From the NCBI GenBank assembly GCA_051960215.1, contig JBQCEN010000136.1:1-40042 (forward strand): DNA of 40,042 nucleotides. Reading direction: 5' to 3'. Made by a program: the position numbers and the translations under genes. Below, piece after piece: positions 8,776-16,379 of this stretch. The notes under the pieces are model-generated. The model saw only the letters and a list, made by a program, of their open reading frames with translations, was not told where the DNA came from and did no database searches. The DNA is from Pararhizobium_B sp051960215 (GTDB lineage: Bacteria > Pseudomonadota > Alphaproteobacteria > Rhizobiales > Rhizobiaceae). Every line of letters starts with the position of its first letter. The first letter of the stretch is position 1.

Positions 8776-8804
8776 GACGGCCCGCCGGGCAAGGGCGGGC
8801 CGTC
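8776..8804 (-). other. Intergenic stem-loop between binding-protein and permease genes
   Basis: A perfect 11-bp GC-rich inverted repeat, GACGGCCCGCC (8776-8786) and GGCGGGCCGTC (8794-8804), encloses a 7-base loop. It sits 45 bases after the binding-protein stop in the direction of transcription and has no T-tract. By analogy with malE-malF spacers, such a stem can block 3' exonucleases and stabilise the binding-protein part of the message. Confidence 0.6.
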
Positions 8805-8849
8805 TATCTCGCTTGAGGCGGCGCTCTGGGCACCGCCTATCGAGCCGCG

Positions 8850-10172
8850 TCAGGTGCGGTAGTAGCGCTTCGCCCGGTCGGCGGCGCGCTTGGCGGCGTC
8901 TTCCGGCGAACGCTGACCGGTGACGGCTTCGGCGAACATGTCGACGAGGACGTAGTCGGCCATGACGGCGGCCGACGCAGGGCCGAGCGGGCCGGCATAG
9001 CCGTTGGTCCGCAGCGTCGCCGAGGCCTTGGCGTAGGGCGCGAAGACCGGGTCGGCCGTCCAGATCGGGTTGTCCGCATAGGCCTTCAGCGTCTGGCAGC
9101 AATAGGCGCTCGACGCCTGGATCCACTTATCCATCTGCGGCTTCTCGAACATGTACTGCAGGTAGCGCATCGCCGCCTTCGGGTACTTGGTGTACTTGAA
9201 GATGACGGCGGTCGTAACCTGGTGCAGCTCGACGTCCTTGCCGCTCTTCCCAACCGGCAGGTTGGTCGAGCCGATGTCCTTGGCGATGTCGGCGAGCTTC
9301 GGATCGTTCTTCGCCGCGTAGTAGGCAGAGACGCCGTTGGCGATGACCGAGACCTTGCCGGCGAGGAAAGCGCGGTTGTTGTTGACGTCGAGCCAGCTTT
9401 CCGTGCCGGGGATGAAGGTCTTGTAGAGCTCCATCGCATACTTGATGGCGTCGATCGTCTCGGGGCTGTCGAGAGTGACATTGCCCTTCTCGTCGACCGT
9501 CTTGCCGCCATGGCTCCAGAGCAGCCAGTGCGCGTAGTTGTTGCCGTCGCCGACGCCGTGGCCATGGGTGAAGCCGGCGGGCGCGAGACCCTTGGCCTTC
9601 AACGCCTGGCAGAGCTTCAGGAAACCATCGGTATCCTTCGGGAATTCGCTGAAGCCGGCCTTCTCCACGATGCTCTTGCGGTAGACGATGGCGTTGCCGA
9701 TCGTGGCGAGCGGCAGGCCGACGAACTTGCCGTCGTTGGTCGCATAGGCCTTCGGGCCGTCATACCAGCCGCCGTACTTGTTGCCGAGGTAGTTGGCGAG
9801 ATCGGTGACGTCGAGCAGCTTGTCCGGATACTGCTGCGGGTCGTCGAACCAGACCCACATGATGTCCGGGCCCGAGCCGACATTCGCCGCGACGGCGGCC
9901 TTCGGACGGATGTCCTCCCAGCTCTCCTTGTCGATGCGGACGTCGATGCCGGTGTCCTTGGTGAACTGCTTGGTGTTCTCTTCCCACTGCTTCTCGTCGC
10001 CATCGACGAAGGGCGACCAGCGGGTGACGCGCAGCGACGCGCCCTCTTCCGGCTCGATCTTCATCTCGTCGGCGGCAAAGGCCGGCGACACGCCGCCGGC
10101 AAGGCCGGCGCCCGCGGCACCGATAGCAAGCCCGGCGGTCGTCTGGATGAGACCGCGTCTCGTGATTTTCAT
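8850..10172 (-). CDS. CUT1-type extracellular solute-binding protein (family 1), Tat-exported
   Basis: This is the periplasmic receptor of the importer, 440 residues from the ATG at 10172. That ATG is 7 bases after GGGAGG; a second ATG at 10178 lies only one base after it. The N-terminus MKITRRGLIQTTAG is a twin-arginine signal, with cleavage expected near PAFA-A. The mature part is a family-1 binding protein. Aromatic residues typical of a sugar site are visible (RWSPF, MWVWFDDPQQY, YAHWLLWSHGG, WLDVNNNRAF). It lies between the ATPase gene (63 bp upstream) and the permeases (142 bp downstream), with inverted repeats in both gaps. The neighbouring sugar-acid enzymes make an acid sugar, or a sugar oxidised after uptake, the likely cargo. 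That is inference. Confidence 0.92.
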   Translation of the reverse strand: MKITRRGLIQTTAGLAIGAAGAGLAGGVSPAFAADEMKIEPEEGASLRVTRWSPFVDGDEKQWEENTKQFTKDTGIDVRIDKESWEDIRPKAAVAANVGSGPDIMWVWFDDPQQYPDKLLDVTDLANYLGNKYGGWYDGPKAYATNDGKFVGLPLATIGNAIVYRKSIVEKAGFSEFPKDTDGFLKLCQALKAKGLAPAGFTHGHGVGDGNNYAHWLLWSHGGKTVDEKGNVTLDSPETIDAIKYAMELYKTFIPGTESWLDVNNNRAFLAGKVSVIANGVSAYYAAKNDPKLADIAKDIGSTNLPVGKSGKDVELHQVTTAVIFKYTKYPKAAMRYLQYMFEKPQMDKWIQASSAYCCQTLKAYADNPIWTADPVFAPYAKASATLRTNGYAGPLGPASAAVMADYVLVDMFAEAVTGQRSPEDAAKRAADRAKRYYRT

Positions 10173-10208
10173 GGACATTCCTCCCTTTTGACAGACTGCG
10201 GATGACGA

Positions 10209-10233
10209 CGGCCGCTCCTTCCGTGCGCGGCCG
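10209..10233 (-). other. Short GC stem-loop between ATPase and binding-protein genes
   Basis: CGGCCGC (10209-10215) is repeated inverted as GCGGCCG (10227-10233) with an 11-base loop. It falls in the 63-bp gap ahead of the binding-protein gene, in transcript order after the ATPase stop. It could insulate the two coding parts of the message. The stem is only 7 bp, so chance in GC-rich DNA is possible. Confidence 0.35.
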
Positions 10234-10241
10234 GCGGTTTC

Positions 10242-11306
10242 TCAGATACGCTGCTCGCTTTCCCGATCGAACAGGTGGACGAGGTCGGGCACCGGCGCGA
10301 GCCTGAGCGTCTCGCCGGCCTTGAAGGCGCGCCGGTCCCTCAGGGCCGCGACGACCTCGCCGCCGCCCTTCAGCCGGGCGATCACGTGGGTTTCGGAGCC
10401 CATCGGCTCGACGACCACCACCTCGGCCGGGAAGCCGGCGTCGTCGAGGTGGAGATGCTCCGGCCGGATGCCGTAGACGACCGGGCGGCCGTCGCTTGCC
10501 GCCGGCGCATCGGCGAGCGGCAGCTTCTCGCCGCCCCGCGTCTCGAAGGCGAGGCTGCCGTTGGCGTTCAGCCGCCCCTCGATCAGGTTCATCGCCGGCG
10601 AGCCGATGAAGCTCGCGACGAAGAGGTTCGCCGGGTTGTCGTAGAGGTCGAGCGGCGCGCCGATCTGCTCGACCTTGCCGTCGTGCATGACGACGATCTT
10701 GTCGGCCATCGTCATCGCCTCGACCTGGTCGTGGGTGACGTAGACCGTCGTCGTCGACAGCCGCTGGTGCAGTTCCTTGATCTCGGCGCGCATGGCGACG
10801 CGCAGCTTGGCGTCGAGGTTCGACAGCGGCTCGTCGAACAGGAAGACCTGCGGATTGCGCACGATGGCCCGGCCCATGGCGACGCGCTGGCGCTGGCCGC
10901 CGGAGAGCTGGCGCGGATAGCGATCGAGATAGCGTTCGAGATCGAGGATGCCGGCCGCCTTGCGGACGCGCTCGTCGATTGCCGTCTTCGGCGCCTTCTG
11001 CAGCATCAGCGAGAAACCCATGTTCTGGGCGACCGTCATGTGCGGATAGAGCGCGTAGTTCTGGAAGACCATGGCGATGTCGCGTTCCTTCGGGGGAACG
11101 TCATTGACGACGAGGTCATTGATGGCGATCTCGCCGCCGGTGATGTGCTCCAGGCCGGCGACCATCCGGAGCAGCGTCGACTTCCCGCAGCCGGACGGGC
11201 CGACGAGGATGACGAACTCGCCGTCCTCGATCGAGACCGAGACGCCGTGCAGCACCTCGACGGCTCCGAAAGCCTTGCGCACATCGCGGATCGTCACTGA
11301 TGCCAT
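10242..11306 (-). CDS. CUT1 ABC transporter ATPase (MalK/UgpC-like)
   Basis: This is the ATP-hydrolysing subunit of the importer, 354 residues from the ATG at 11306 (MASVTIRDVRKAFG). Walker A is GPSGCGKST at 36-44, the Q-loop glutamine is Q82, the signature is LSGGQ at 134-138, and Walker B with its catalytic glutamate (FLFDEP) is at 155-160. An H-loop VYVTHDQ follows. The C-terminal third (about 235-354) is the TOBE/MalK regulatory domain. The frame is open upstream to 11426, but that extension looks non-coding and would precede the canonical N-terminus. It is the first gene of the transporter operon; the 288-bp gap upstream probably holds its promoter. Confidence 0.94.
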   Translation of the reverse strand: MASVTIRDVRKAFGAVEVLHGVSVSIEDGEFVILVGPSGCGKSTLLRMVAGLEHITGGEIAINDLVVNDVPPKERDIAMVFQNYALYPHMTVAQNMGFSLMLQKAPKTAIDERVRKAAGILDLERYLDRYPRQLSGGQRQRVAMGRAIVRNPQVFLFDEPLSNLDAKLRVAMRAEIKELHQRLSTTTVYVTHDQVEAMTMADKIVVMHDGKVEQIGAPLDLYDNPANLFVASFIGSPAMNLIEGRLNANGSLAFETRGGEKLPLADAPAASDGRPVVYGIRPEHLHLDDAGFPAEVVVVEPMGSETHVIARLKGGGEVVAALRDRRAFKAGETLRLAPVPDLVHLFDRESEQRI

Positions 11307-11594
11307 GCGGTGTTCCTCATCCCGTGGTCTTCTTGTTGCCCGGCATAGTGTCGGCCAAAAAGCACAAGCGCAAGCCTGCCGATCCCTTTTTTGATAGTTT
11401 TGTGGCCAATTCTCGATTCTCCGCATTCACGACACGATTTCTCGTCACCGCGATTCGTAGAAACGCAGCGGGCCACTGTTCTGATCCTTGGACGGTAAAG
11501 ACGAAAGACGGAGACTAGACGATCCTATTCCATCGGTCGTCTCCGGGATTTGCACTTTTCCACAGGATCACCTTCGATCACATGAGCCGAGACT
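11307..11594 (-). promoter_or_regulatory. Intergenic region ahead of the ABC importer operon
   Basis: This 288-bp gap between the beta-hydroxyacid dehydrogenase stop and the ATPase start has no convincing gene on either strand. Its middle (about 11385-11460) is clearly more AT-rich than the surroundings and should contain the promoter of the importer operon, although I cannot pick out confident -35 and -10 boxes. Two near-repeats, ATTCTC and GATTCTC, adjoin at about 11410-11424. A hairpin at 11509-11545 lies near its far end. Confidence 0.45.
11509..11545 (-). terminator. Possible transcription terminator after the beta-hydroxyacid dehydrogenase gene
   Basis: CGGAGAC (11509-11515) pairs with GTCTCCG (11539-11545). 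Inside, GACGAT (11518-11523) pairs with ATCGGTC (11532-11538) with one bulged G. In the minus-strand transcript the stem is followed by a mildly T-rich TCTTTCGTCTTT. It lies about 50 bases after the stop at 11595, so it could end the dehydratase-regulator-oxidoreductase transcript. The T-tract is weak. Confidence 0.4.
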
Positions 11595-12512
11595 TCAAAG
11601 CACCGGCTCGCGGTCTGGTGCCGAACCCAGGCGCTGGCCCGGATTCATCGCCTCGAGCCACAGCAGGTAGGCGGAATGGTCGTTGCGCGGCTTCTTCATC
11701 TCGTGGGCGAGCCTATGGAAGGCGTCGCGCGTCTGTTCCGTCAGCGGCAGCTTGAGCCCGGCCTTGCGCGCCACCTCGAGCGCGTTCTCCAGATCCTTGA
11801 GCTGCAGGTGGAGCGGGCCGCCGGGCATCCAGTTTCGCTCGATCATCCGCTCGCCGTGCAGTTCGAGGATGCGCGACGTCGCATAGCCGCCCGTGAGGGC
11901 GCTGCGCACGGCTGCCGGATCGCAGCCGCCGGCCTGCGCGAGCAGCAGCCCCTCGGCGACGGCGCCGATGGTGACGGCGACGATCGCCTGATTGGCAAGC
12001 TTCGCCGTCTGGCCGGCGCCGTGGACCCCGACATGGGTCGGCCGGCCCATCGCCTTCAGCAGCGGCTCCGCTTCGGCAAAGTCCTCCGCATTGCCGCCCG
12101 CCATGATCGACAGCGTCGCCTCGGTCGCCCCTTTCTCTCCGCCGGAGACCGGGGCATCGAGATGGCGGCGGCCGCCCTGCTCGATCGTCCGGGCGTGATC
12201 GCGCGCCACACTCGGCTGGATCGACGACATGTCGATCAGCAGCGCTCCCGGCCGGCAGGCTTCGACGCAGCGCGCCTCACCGAAATAAAGCTCCGTCACC
12301 GCCTTCGAATCGTCGACCATGGTGATGACCGCGTCCGCCTCGGCGACAGCTTCGCGCACCGTGCCGGCGACCGCCGCGACGTCGGCGAGCGCCTCGGCCT
12401 TGGCGCGCGTCCTGTTCCAGACGGTGACGGAAAAGCCGGCGCGGGCAATGTTGCGCGCCATCGGCGCGCCCATGATGCCCGTGCCGAGCACGGCGACGTT
12501 GCGGATGGTCAT
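11595..12512 (-). CDS. NAD(P)-dependent beta-hydroxyacid dehydrogenase (GlxR/HIBADH-like)
   Basis: This 305-residue protein belongs to the 6-phosphogluconate-dehydrogenase-like family that includes tartronate-semialdehyde reductase, 3-hydroxyisobutyrate dehydrogenase and L-threonate dehydrogenase. The dinucleotide motif GTGIMG is at 10-15, the substrate motif DAPVSGG at 119-125, and the catalytic lysine K171 sits in GAGQTAKLANQ. The asparagine of N-R-T at 33-35, where the 2'-phosphate would bind, fits NADPH use. It is the last gene of the dehydratase-gntR-SDR group. Its likely job is oxidation or reduction of a short hydroxy acid arising from sugar-acid breakdown; the exact substrate is unknown. 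It resembles GlxR-type reductases more than the LtnD type by motif context, but that is a judgement from memory. Confidence 0.88.
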   Translation of the reverse strand: MTIRNVAVLGTGIMGAPMARNIARAGFSVTVWNRTRAKAEALADVAAVAGTVREAVAEADAVITMVDDSKAVTELYFGEARCVEACRPGALLIDMSSIQPSVARDHARTIEQGGRRHLDAPVSGGEKGATEATLSIMAGGNAEDFAEAEPLLKAMGRPTHVGVHGAGQTAKLANQAIVAVTIGAVAEGLLLAQAGGCDPAAVRSALTGGYATSRILELHGERMIERNWMPGGPLHLQLKDLENALEVARKAGLKLPLTEQTRDAFHRLAHEMKKPRNDHSAYLLWLEAMNPGQRLGSAPDREPVL

Positions 12513-12549
12513 GGTCGGTTCCTTCCTTGGAAGCCGTGAGGCTCGAGTT

Positions 12550-13293
12550 TCAGTAGACGGCGCGGCCGCCGGAGATGTCGAAGACGGCGCCGGTCGAGAA
12601 CGAGCAGTCCTCGGACGCGAGCCAGACGATCATCGCCGCGATCTCCCGCGGCTCGACGAAGCGGCCGAGCGGGATCTTCGAGAGCATGTAGTCGAGATGT
12701 TCCTGGCTCATCTGGTCGAAGATCGCGGTGCGGGCGGCGGCGGGGGTGACGCAGTTGACGAGGACGCCGGTGCCGGCAAGCTCCTTGCCGAGCGATTTCG
12801 TCAGGGCGATCAGGCCGGCCTTGGAGGCGGAATAGTGCGAGGCGTTCGGATTGCCTTCCTTGCCGGCGATCGAGGCGACGTTGACGATCCGGCCGTAGCC
12901 GTTGTCGAGCATGTGCGGCACGAGCGCCCGGCTCGTCAGATAAGGGCCCCCGAGGTTGACGTCGATCGTGCGGCGCCAGATGTCGGGCGCGAGGTCCCAG
13001 GTGCGCCCGTTGCCGCCGGTGATCCCGGCATTGTTGACGAGGATGTCGATCTTGCCATCGGTGAAGGCTTCGGTTGCCGCCGCGCCGACGTCCGCCTCGT
13101 CGGTCAGTTCGACGACGCGGGAGCGGGCCGAGGGGCCGAGCGCGTGGACGGCGCTCCGCAGCGCCTCCTCATCGACGTCCCAGAGCACGACCGAGCCGCC
13201 GCTCGCCACGATCCGCTCGGCGATCGCCAGGCCGATGCCGCGCGCGCCGCCCGTGATGATCGCGGAGCGGCCATTTAGATCGATCTTGTTCAT
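12550..13293 (-). CDS. Short-chain dehydrogenase/reductase (sugar or sugar-acid oxidoreductase)
   Basis: This is a 247-residue classical SDR. The cofactor motif TGGARGIG is at 14-21, the NNAG motif at 87-90, and the catalytic residues S141, Y154 and K158 are all present (YSASK). An acidic residue at D39 (LWDVDEE) after the second strand indicates NAD rather than NADP. The C-terminus (DISGGRAVY) is the usual substrate-loop end. The start follows a GGAGGAGG-type ribosome site in the 45-bp gap after the regulator gene. Among known pathways, SDRs of this kind next to IlvD-type sugar-acid dehydratases oxidise 2-keto-3-deoxy acids or the sugar itself. The substrate here is not determined. Confidence 0.9.
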   Translation of the reverse strand: MNKIDLNGRSAIITGGARGIGLAIAERIVASGGSVVLWDVDEEALRSAVHALGPSARSRVVELTDEADVGAAATEAFTDGKIDILVNNAGITGGNGRTWDLAPDIWRRTIDVNLGGPYLTSRALVPHMLDNGYGRIVNVASIAGKEGNPNASHYSASKAGLIALTKSLGKELAGTGVLVNCVTPAAARTAIFDQMSQEHLDYMLSKIPLGRFVEPREIAAMIVWLASEDCSFSTGAVFDISGGRAVY

Positions 13294-13338
13294 GATTTCG
13301 AGTTCCTCCTCCCGGGCGACAGGGTTCCCTGTAGCGGG

Positions 13339-14001
13339 CTAGACGTGATCCCTGCGGGTGAAGACGGCGGTGCTGAGCAGCCTCAGCGCCTGCGCGTCGG
13401 CGCGCTCGCGGTGGCGGCGGTGAAGCGCCTCGGCGCGATCGGCATCGTGCTCGCGGATCGCCGCCAGGATGCCGCGATGCTCGCGATCGGATTCCTCCGG
13501 TGACGGCCGCAGCCGGACGATGGACATGCGGGCCCGGTACTGCTCGCCCCAGAAGATCCGGAGCGTCGCCTGGAGCCGCATGTTGCCGCTCATCTCGACG
13601 ATGTCGGAATGGAACACGTCGTCGAGATGCGACCAGCGCTCGATGTCGCCCTTTGCCGTCATGCGCTCCATCTGGCCGATCAGGCCCTCCAGGCGGTCGA
13701 GGCGGTCGACGCCGACGTCGCGCGTGGCGGCAAGGCGCGCGGCGCGGATCTCGAGCGTCGAGAACACCTCGTAGATGTCGGCGAGATCGGCGAGGGACTG
13801 GCGCTGCACGGTGAAGCCGTGGCGCGGCCGGACCGTGACGAGCCGCTCCTCCTCCAGCTTGATCAGCGCCTCGCGGATCGGCGTGCGGCTCATCGAGAGC
13901 AGGCTTGCGACCTCGGCCTCGAGAAGCGTGGTGCCGGGCGGCAGACGGCCCTCGAGGATGCGGTAGCGCAGCTCATGATACGCCCGCTCGCGCGCCGGCA
14001 T
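13339..14001 (-). CDS. GntR-family (FadR/FCD subfamily) transcriptional regulator
   Basis: This is the likely repressor of the surrounding sugar-acid locus. From the ATG at 14001 it has 220 residues: a winged helix-turn-helix at about 4-70 (RAYHELRYRILEG, then SMSRTPIREAL) and an all-helical FCD ligand-binding domain at about 80-205, where D, H and H residues (for example DDVFH and REHRG) would bind a metal and an acid ligand. The real start may be further upstream. The frame is open and GC3-rich to 14109, where a CTG stands exactly 6 bases after a strong GGAGG (14116-14120), while the ATG at 14001 has no good ribosome site. That would add 36 residues. The gene lies between the dehydratase and SDR genes on the same strand. 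Confidence 0.88.
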   Translation of the reverse strand: MPARERAYHELRYRILEGRLPPGTTLLEAEVASLLSMSRTPIREALIKLEEERLVTVRPRHGFTVQRQSLADLADIYEVFSTLEIRAARLAATRDVGVDRLDRLEGLIGQMERMTAKGDIERWSHLDDVFHSDIVEMSGNMRLQATLRIFWGEQYRARMSIVRLRPSPEESDREHRGILAAIREHDADRAEALHRRHRERADAQALRLLSTAVFTRRDHV

Positions 14002-14159
14002 GCCGGCGACGCCCCGCAGGCTCGGCCGCGGCCGCGAGCTGACCAGGCCGGCCGGCGGGTCGTCTCCCGCGCCCGAACCGTTGGTACCTTCCGTCCAGCG
14101 CTTCAGCAGTTCTCTCCTCCCCAAAACCACGAGCTGCGGCGACTGTCGCCGCCTCCGGC

Positions 14160-15959
14160 TCAGTGGTTGTCGCGCGGGATGCCTTTCGACTGGGCGATGC
14201 GCTGATAGGCGACGGCCGGCTCCAGCACAGCGCCGGTCTCCATCTGGCCGACCATGCCGCGCTGGATCTCCTGCCACGGCGTCTGATGATCCGGATAGCG
14301 GTAGCCGCCGTTCTTCTTCAGCGCATCGGCACGCCCGGCGAGTTCCGCATCGGAGATCAGGATATCGGCCGTGCCCTTGCGCAGGTCGATGCGCACGCGG
14401 TCGCCGGTCTTCAGCAGCGCCAACCCGCCACCGGCCGCCGCCTCCGGCGAGGCGTTCAGGATCGACGGGCTGCCCGATGTGCCGGACTGCCGGCCGTCGC
14501 CGATGCAGGGGAGCGAGTGGACGCCGCGCTTGATGAGGTAGTCCGGCGCGCGCATGTTCACGACCTCGGCCGCACCGGGATAACCGATCGGGCCGGCGCC
14601 GCGCATGAAGAGCACCGTGTGCTCGTCGATCGCGAGCGCCGGGTCGTCGATGCGCTTGTGGTAGTCCTCCGGCCCGTCGAAGACGACGGCGCGGCCCTCG
14701 AAGGCCTCCGGGTCGTTCGGGTCGGAGAGGTAGCGGTCGCGGAACTCCGGCGAGATGACGCTCATCTTCATGATCGCCGAGGCGAAGAGGTTGCCGCGCA
14801 GCACGCGGAAGCCCGCCTTCTCCTTCAGCGGCCGGTCGAAGGGCCGGATCACCGCCTCGTCGATGATCGTGGCTCCCCGGCAGTTCTCTCCGATGGTACG
14901 GCCGTTGACGGTGAGCGCATCCTCGTTGATCAGGCCCTGCTCCATCAACTGCGCAACGACCGCCGGCACGCCGCCGGCGCGATAGTAGTCCTCGCCGAGA
15001 TATTCGCCGGCCGGCTGCAGGTTGACGAGGAGCGGAACCTCCTCGCCGTAGGTCTGCCAGTCGTCGATCGTCAGCTGCACGCCGACATGGCGGGCAAGCC
15101 CGTTCAGGTGGATCGGCGCATTGGTCGAGCCGCCGATCGCGGAGTTGACCCGGATCGCGTTGACGAAGGACTCACGCGTCAGGATGTCGCTCGGCTTGAG
15201 GTCCTCGGCCACCATCTCGACGATGCGCTTGCCAGTGAGATAGGACATCTCCTGCCGGTCGCGATAGGGCGCGGGGATCGCGGCCGAGCCCGGCAACTGC
15301 ATGCCGAGCGCCTCGGCGAGCGAATTCATCGTCGTCGCCGTACCCATCGTGTTGCAATAGCCGGTCGAGGGCGCGGAGGAGGCGACGAGCTTGACGAAGC
15401 CGGCGTAGTCGATCTCGCCGGCGGCCATCATCTCACGCGCCTTCCAGACGATCGTGCCCGAACCCGTGCGCTCGCCGCGGAACCAGCCGTTCAGCATCGG
15501 ACCGACCGACAGCGCGATCGCCGGGATGTTGACGGTTGCAGCCGCCATCAGGCAGGCCGGCGTCGTCTTGTCGCAGCCGATCGTCAGCACCACGCCGTCG
15601 AGCGGGTAACCGTAGAGCAGTTCGACGAGGCCGAGATAGGCGAGGTTGCGGTCGAGCGCCGCCGTCGGGCGCTTGCCCGTTTCCTGGATCGGATGGACCG
15701 GGAATTCGATGGCGATGCCGCCGGCCTCGCGAATGCCTTCGCGCACGCGCTTGGCAAGCTCCAGGTGATGCCGGTTGCAGGGGGAAAGGTCGGAGCCGGT
15801 CTGGGCGATGCCGATGATCGGCTTACCCGACTGCAGCTCCTCCTGGCTGAGACCGAAATTGAGGTAGCGCTCCAGATAAAGCGCCGTCATGTCCGGGTTG
15901 TCCGGGTTGTCGAACCAGGCCCTCGAACGCAGTTTCCGCGGGTTTCCGCCGTCTTTCAT
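14160..15959 (-). CDS. IlvD/Edd-family sugar-acid dehydratase (L-arabinonate-dehydratase-like)
   Basis: This 599-residue Fe-S dehydratase converts an aldonic acid to its 2-keto-3-deoxy acid. The sequence resembles the rhizobial L-arabinonate dehydratase closely in its N-terminal pattern (RSRAWFDNP, IIGIAQTGSDLSPCNRHH). The three cysteines that bind the [2Fe-2S] cluster are C61, C129 (GCDKTTPAC) and C202 (YCNTMGT), with the same spacing as in that enzyme. The Mg-binding lysine is K131. The catalytic serine region is GRQSGTSGSPS at about 489-499. The second of two adjacent ATGs (15959) is preferred because it lies 5 bases after GGAG. It is the first gene of the catabolic group. Related enzymes accept several aldonates (L-arabinonate, D-fuconate, D-galactonate), so the substrate is open. 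Confidence 0.92.
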   Translation of the reverse strand: MKDGGNPRKLRSRAWFDNPDNPDMTALYLERYLNFGLSQEELQSGKPIIGIAQTGSDLSPCNRHHLELAKRVREGIREAGGIAIEFPVHPIQETGKRPTAALDRNLAYLGLVELLYGYPLDGVVLTIGCDKTTPACLMAAATVNIPAIALSVGPMLNGWFRGERTGSGTIVWKAREMMAAGEIDYAGFVKLVASSAPSTGYCNTMGTATTMNSLAEALGMQLPGSAAIPAPYRDRQEMSYLTGKRIVEMVAEDLKPSDILTRESFVNAIRVNSAIGGSTNAPIHLNGLARHVGVQLTIDDWQTYGEEVPLLVNLQPAGEYLGEDYYRAGGVPAVVAQLMEQGLINEDALTVNGRTIGENCRGATIIDEAVIRPFDRPLKEKAGFRVLRGNLFASAIMKMSVISPEFRDRYLSDPNDPEAFEGRAVVFDGPEDYHKRIDDPALAIDEHTVLFMRGAGPIGYPGAAEVVNMRAPDYLIKRGVHSLPCIGDGRQSGTSGSPSILNASPEAAAGGGLALLKTGDRVRIDLRKGTADILISDAELAGRADALKKNGGYRYPDHQTPWQEIQRGMVGQMETGAVLEPAVAYQRIAQSKGIPRDNH

Positions 15960-15962
15960 CAT

Positions 15963-16113
15963 CGCTCCACCATCTCGGCCCGCGCAAACGCGAGGCCATC
16001 TGTTGGACGGCAGCGTATACATTATGAACCGGGTTTCAAGTGCGCTGATGAGGCGCGTGCGGTGCCGTCCCCAACCCGCGTCGCGACGCGGCTGCGACGG
16101 CCTGCCCGCGCGG
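15963..16113 (-). promoter_or_regulatory. Promoter region of the dehydratase operon with GTATAC-centred motif
   Basis: The 151 bp between the dehydratase start and the end of the small gene upstream contain an AT-rich patch at about 16011-16030. It is centred on the palindrome GTATAC (16015-16020), read on the minus strand as ATAATGTATACGC. FadR-type GntR proteins often bind sites around TGTATACA, so this is a candidate operator for the regulator encoded in the operon. A TTGAAA stands 14 bases upstream in the minus-strand direction. The match is partial and chance is possible. Confidence 0.35.
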
Positions 16114-16311
16114 CTATTCGCCTTTCTGCTTGCCGGCGTCGGGCAGGTTGCGGCGCTCGGGGTCCTTCAGGTTCTCGCCCGCCGCATCGCGGTCCTTCGC
16201 CGGATCGTCCTTGGCGGGACGATAGCCCGCCGGACGGGTCTCGGGCGGTCCCTCCCAGCGGGGTTTCTCGCCGGTGGTTCCAGGCCTTCCATTGCCGGAG
16301 GATGACGTCAT
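16114..16311 (-). CDS. Small hydrophilic conserved-looking hypothetical protein
   Basis: A 65-residue reading frame starts with ATG at 16311, 8 bases after a good AGGAG. The product is highly charged and lacks hydrophobic segments. It is rich in P, G, K, D and E (PRWEGPPETRPAGYRP, then KDDPAKDRDAAGENLKDPE) and is probably disordered. Small proteins of this composition recur in Hyphomicrobiales genomes, but I do not recognise a function. It lies 68 bp after the DUF72 gene on the same strand, and its stop is about 150 bp before the dehydratase start. The good ribosome site is the main support. Confidence 0.6.
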   Translation of the reverse strand: MTSSSGNGRPGTTGEKPRWEGPPETRPAGYRPAKDDPAKDRDAAGENLKDPERRNLPDAGKQKGE

Positions 16312-16379
16312 GGCTGCATCTCCTGTCGTCGTCGCCAGGGAAAACCCGCAACCGGCGCCGATCGTTCCCGTCCATTGCC

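Noticed and set aside
11387..11392. T6 tract as an intrinsic terminator on the plus strand
   Set aside because: No GC-rich stem precedes it and no plus-strand gene ends nearby; it lies in the AT-rich upstream region of the minus-strand importer operon.
11595..12512. Assignment of the beta-hydroxyacid dehydrogenase as LtnD (L-threonate dehydrogenase), which would complete the tetronate pathway
   Set aside because: It belongs to the same broad family, but it lies in a different operon and its motif context looks closer to GlxR-type reductases. This cannot be settled without a phylogeny, so only the broad family name was given.
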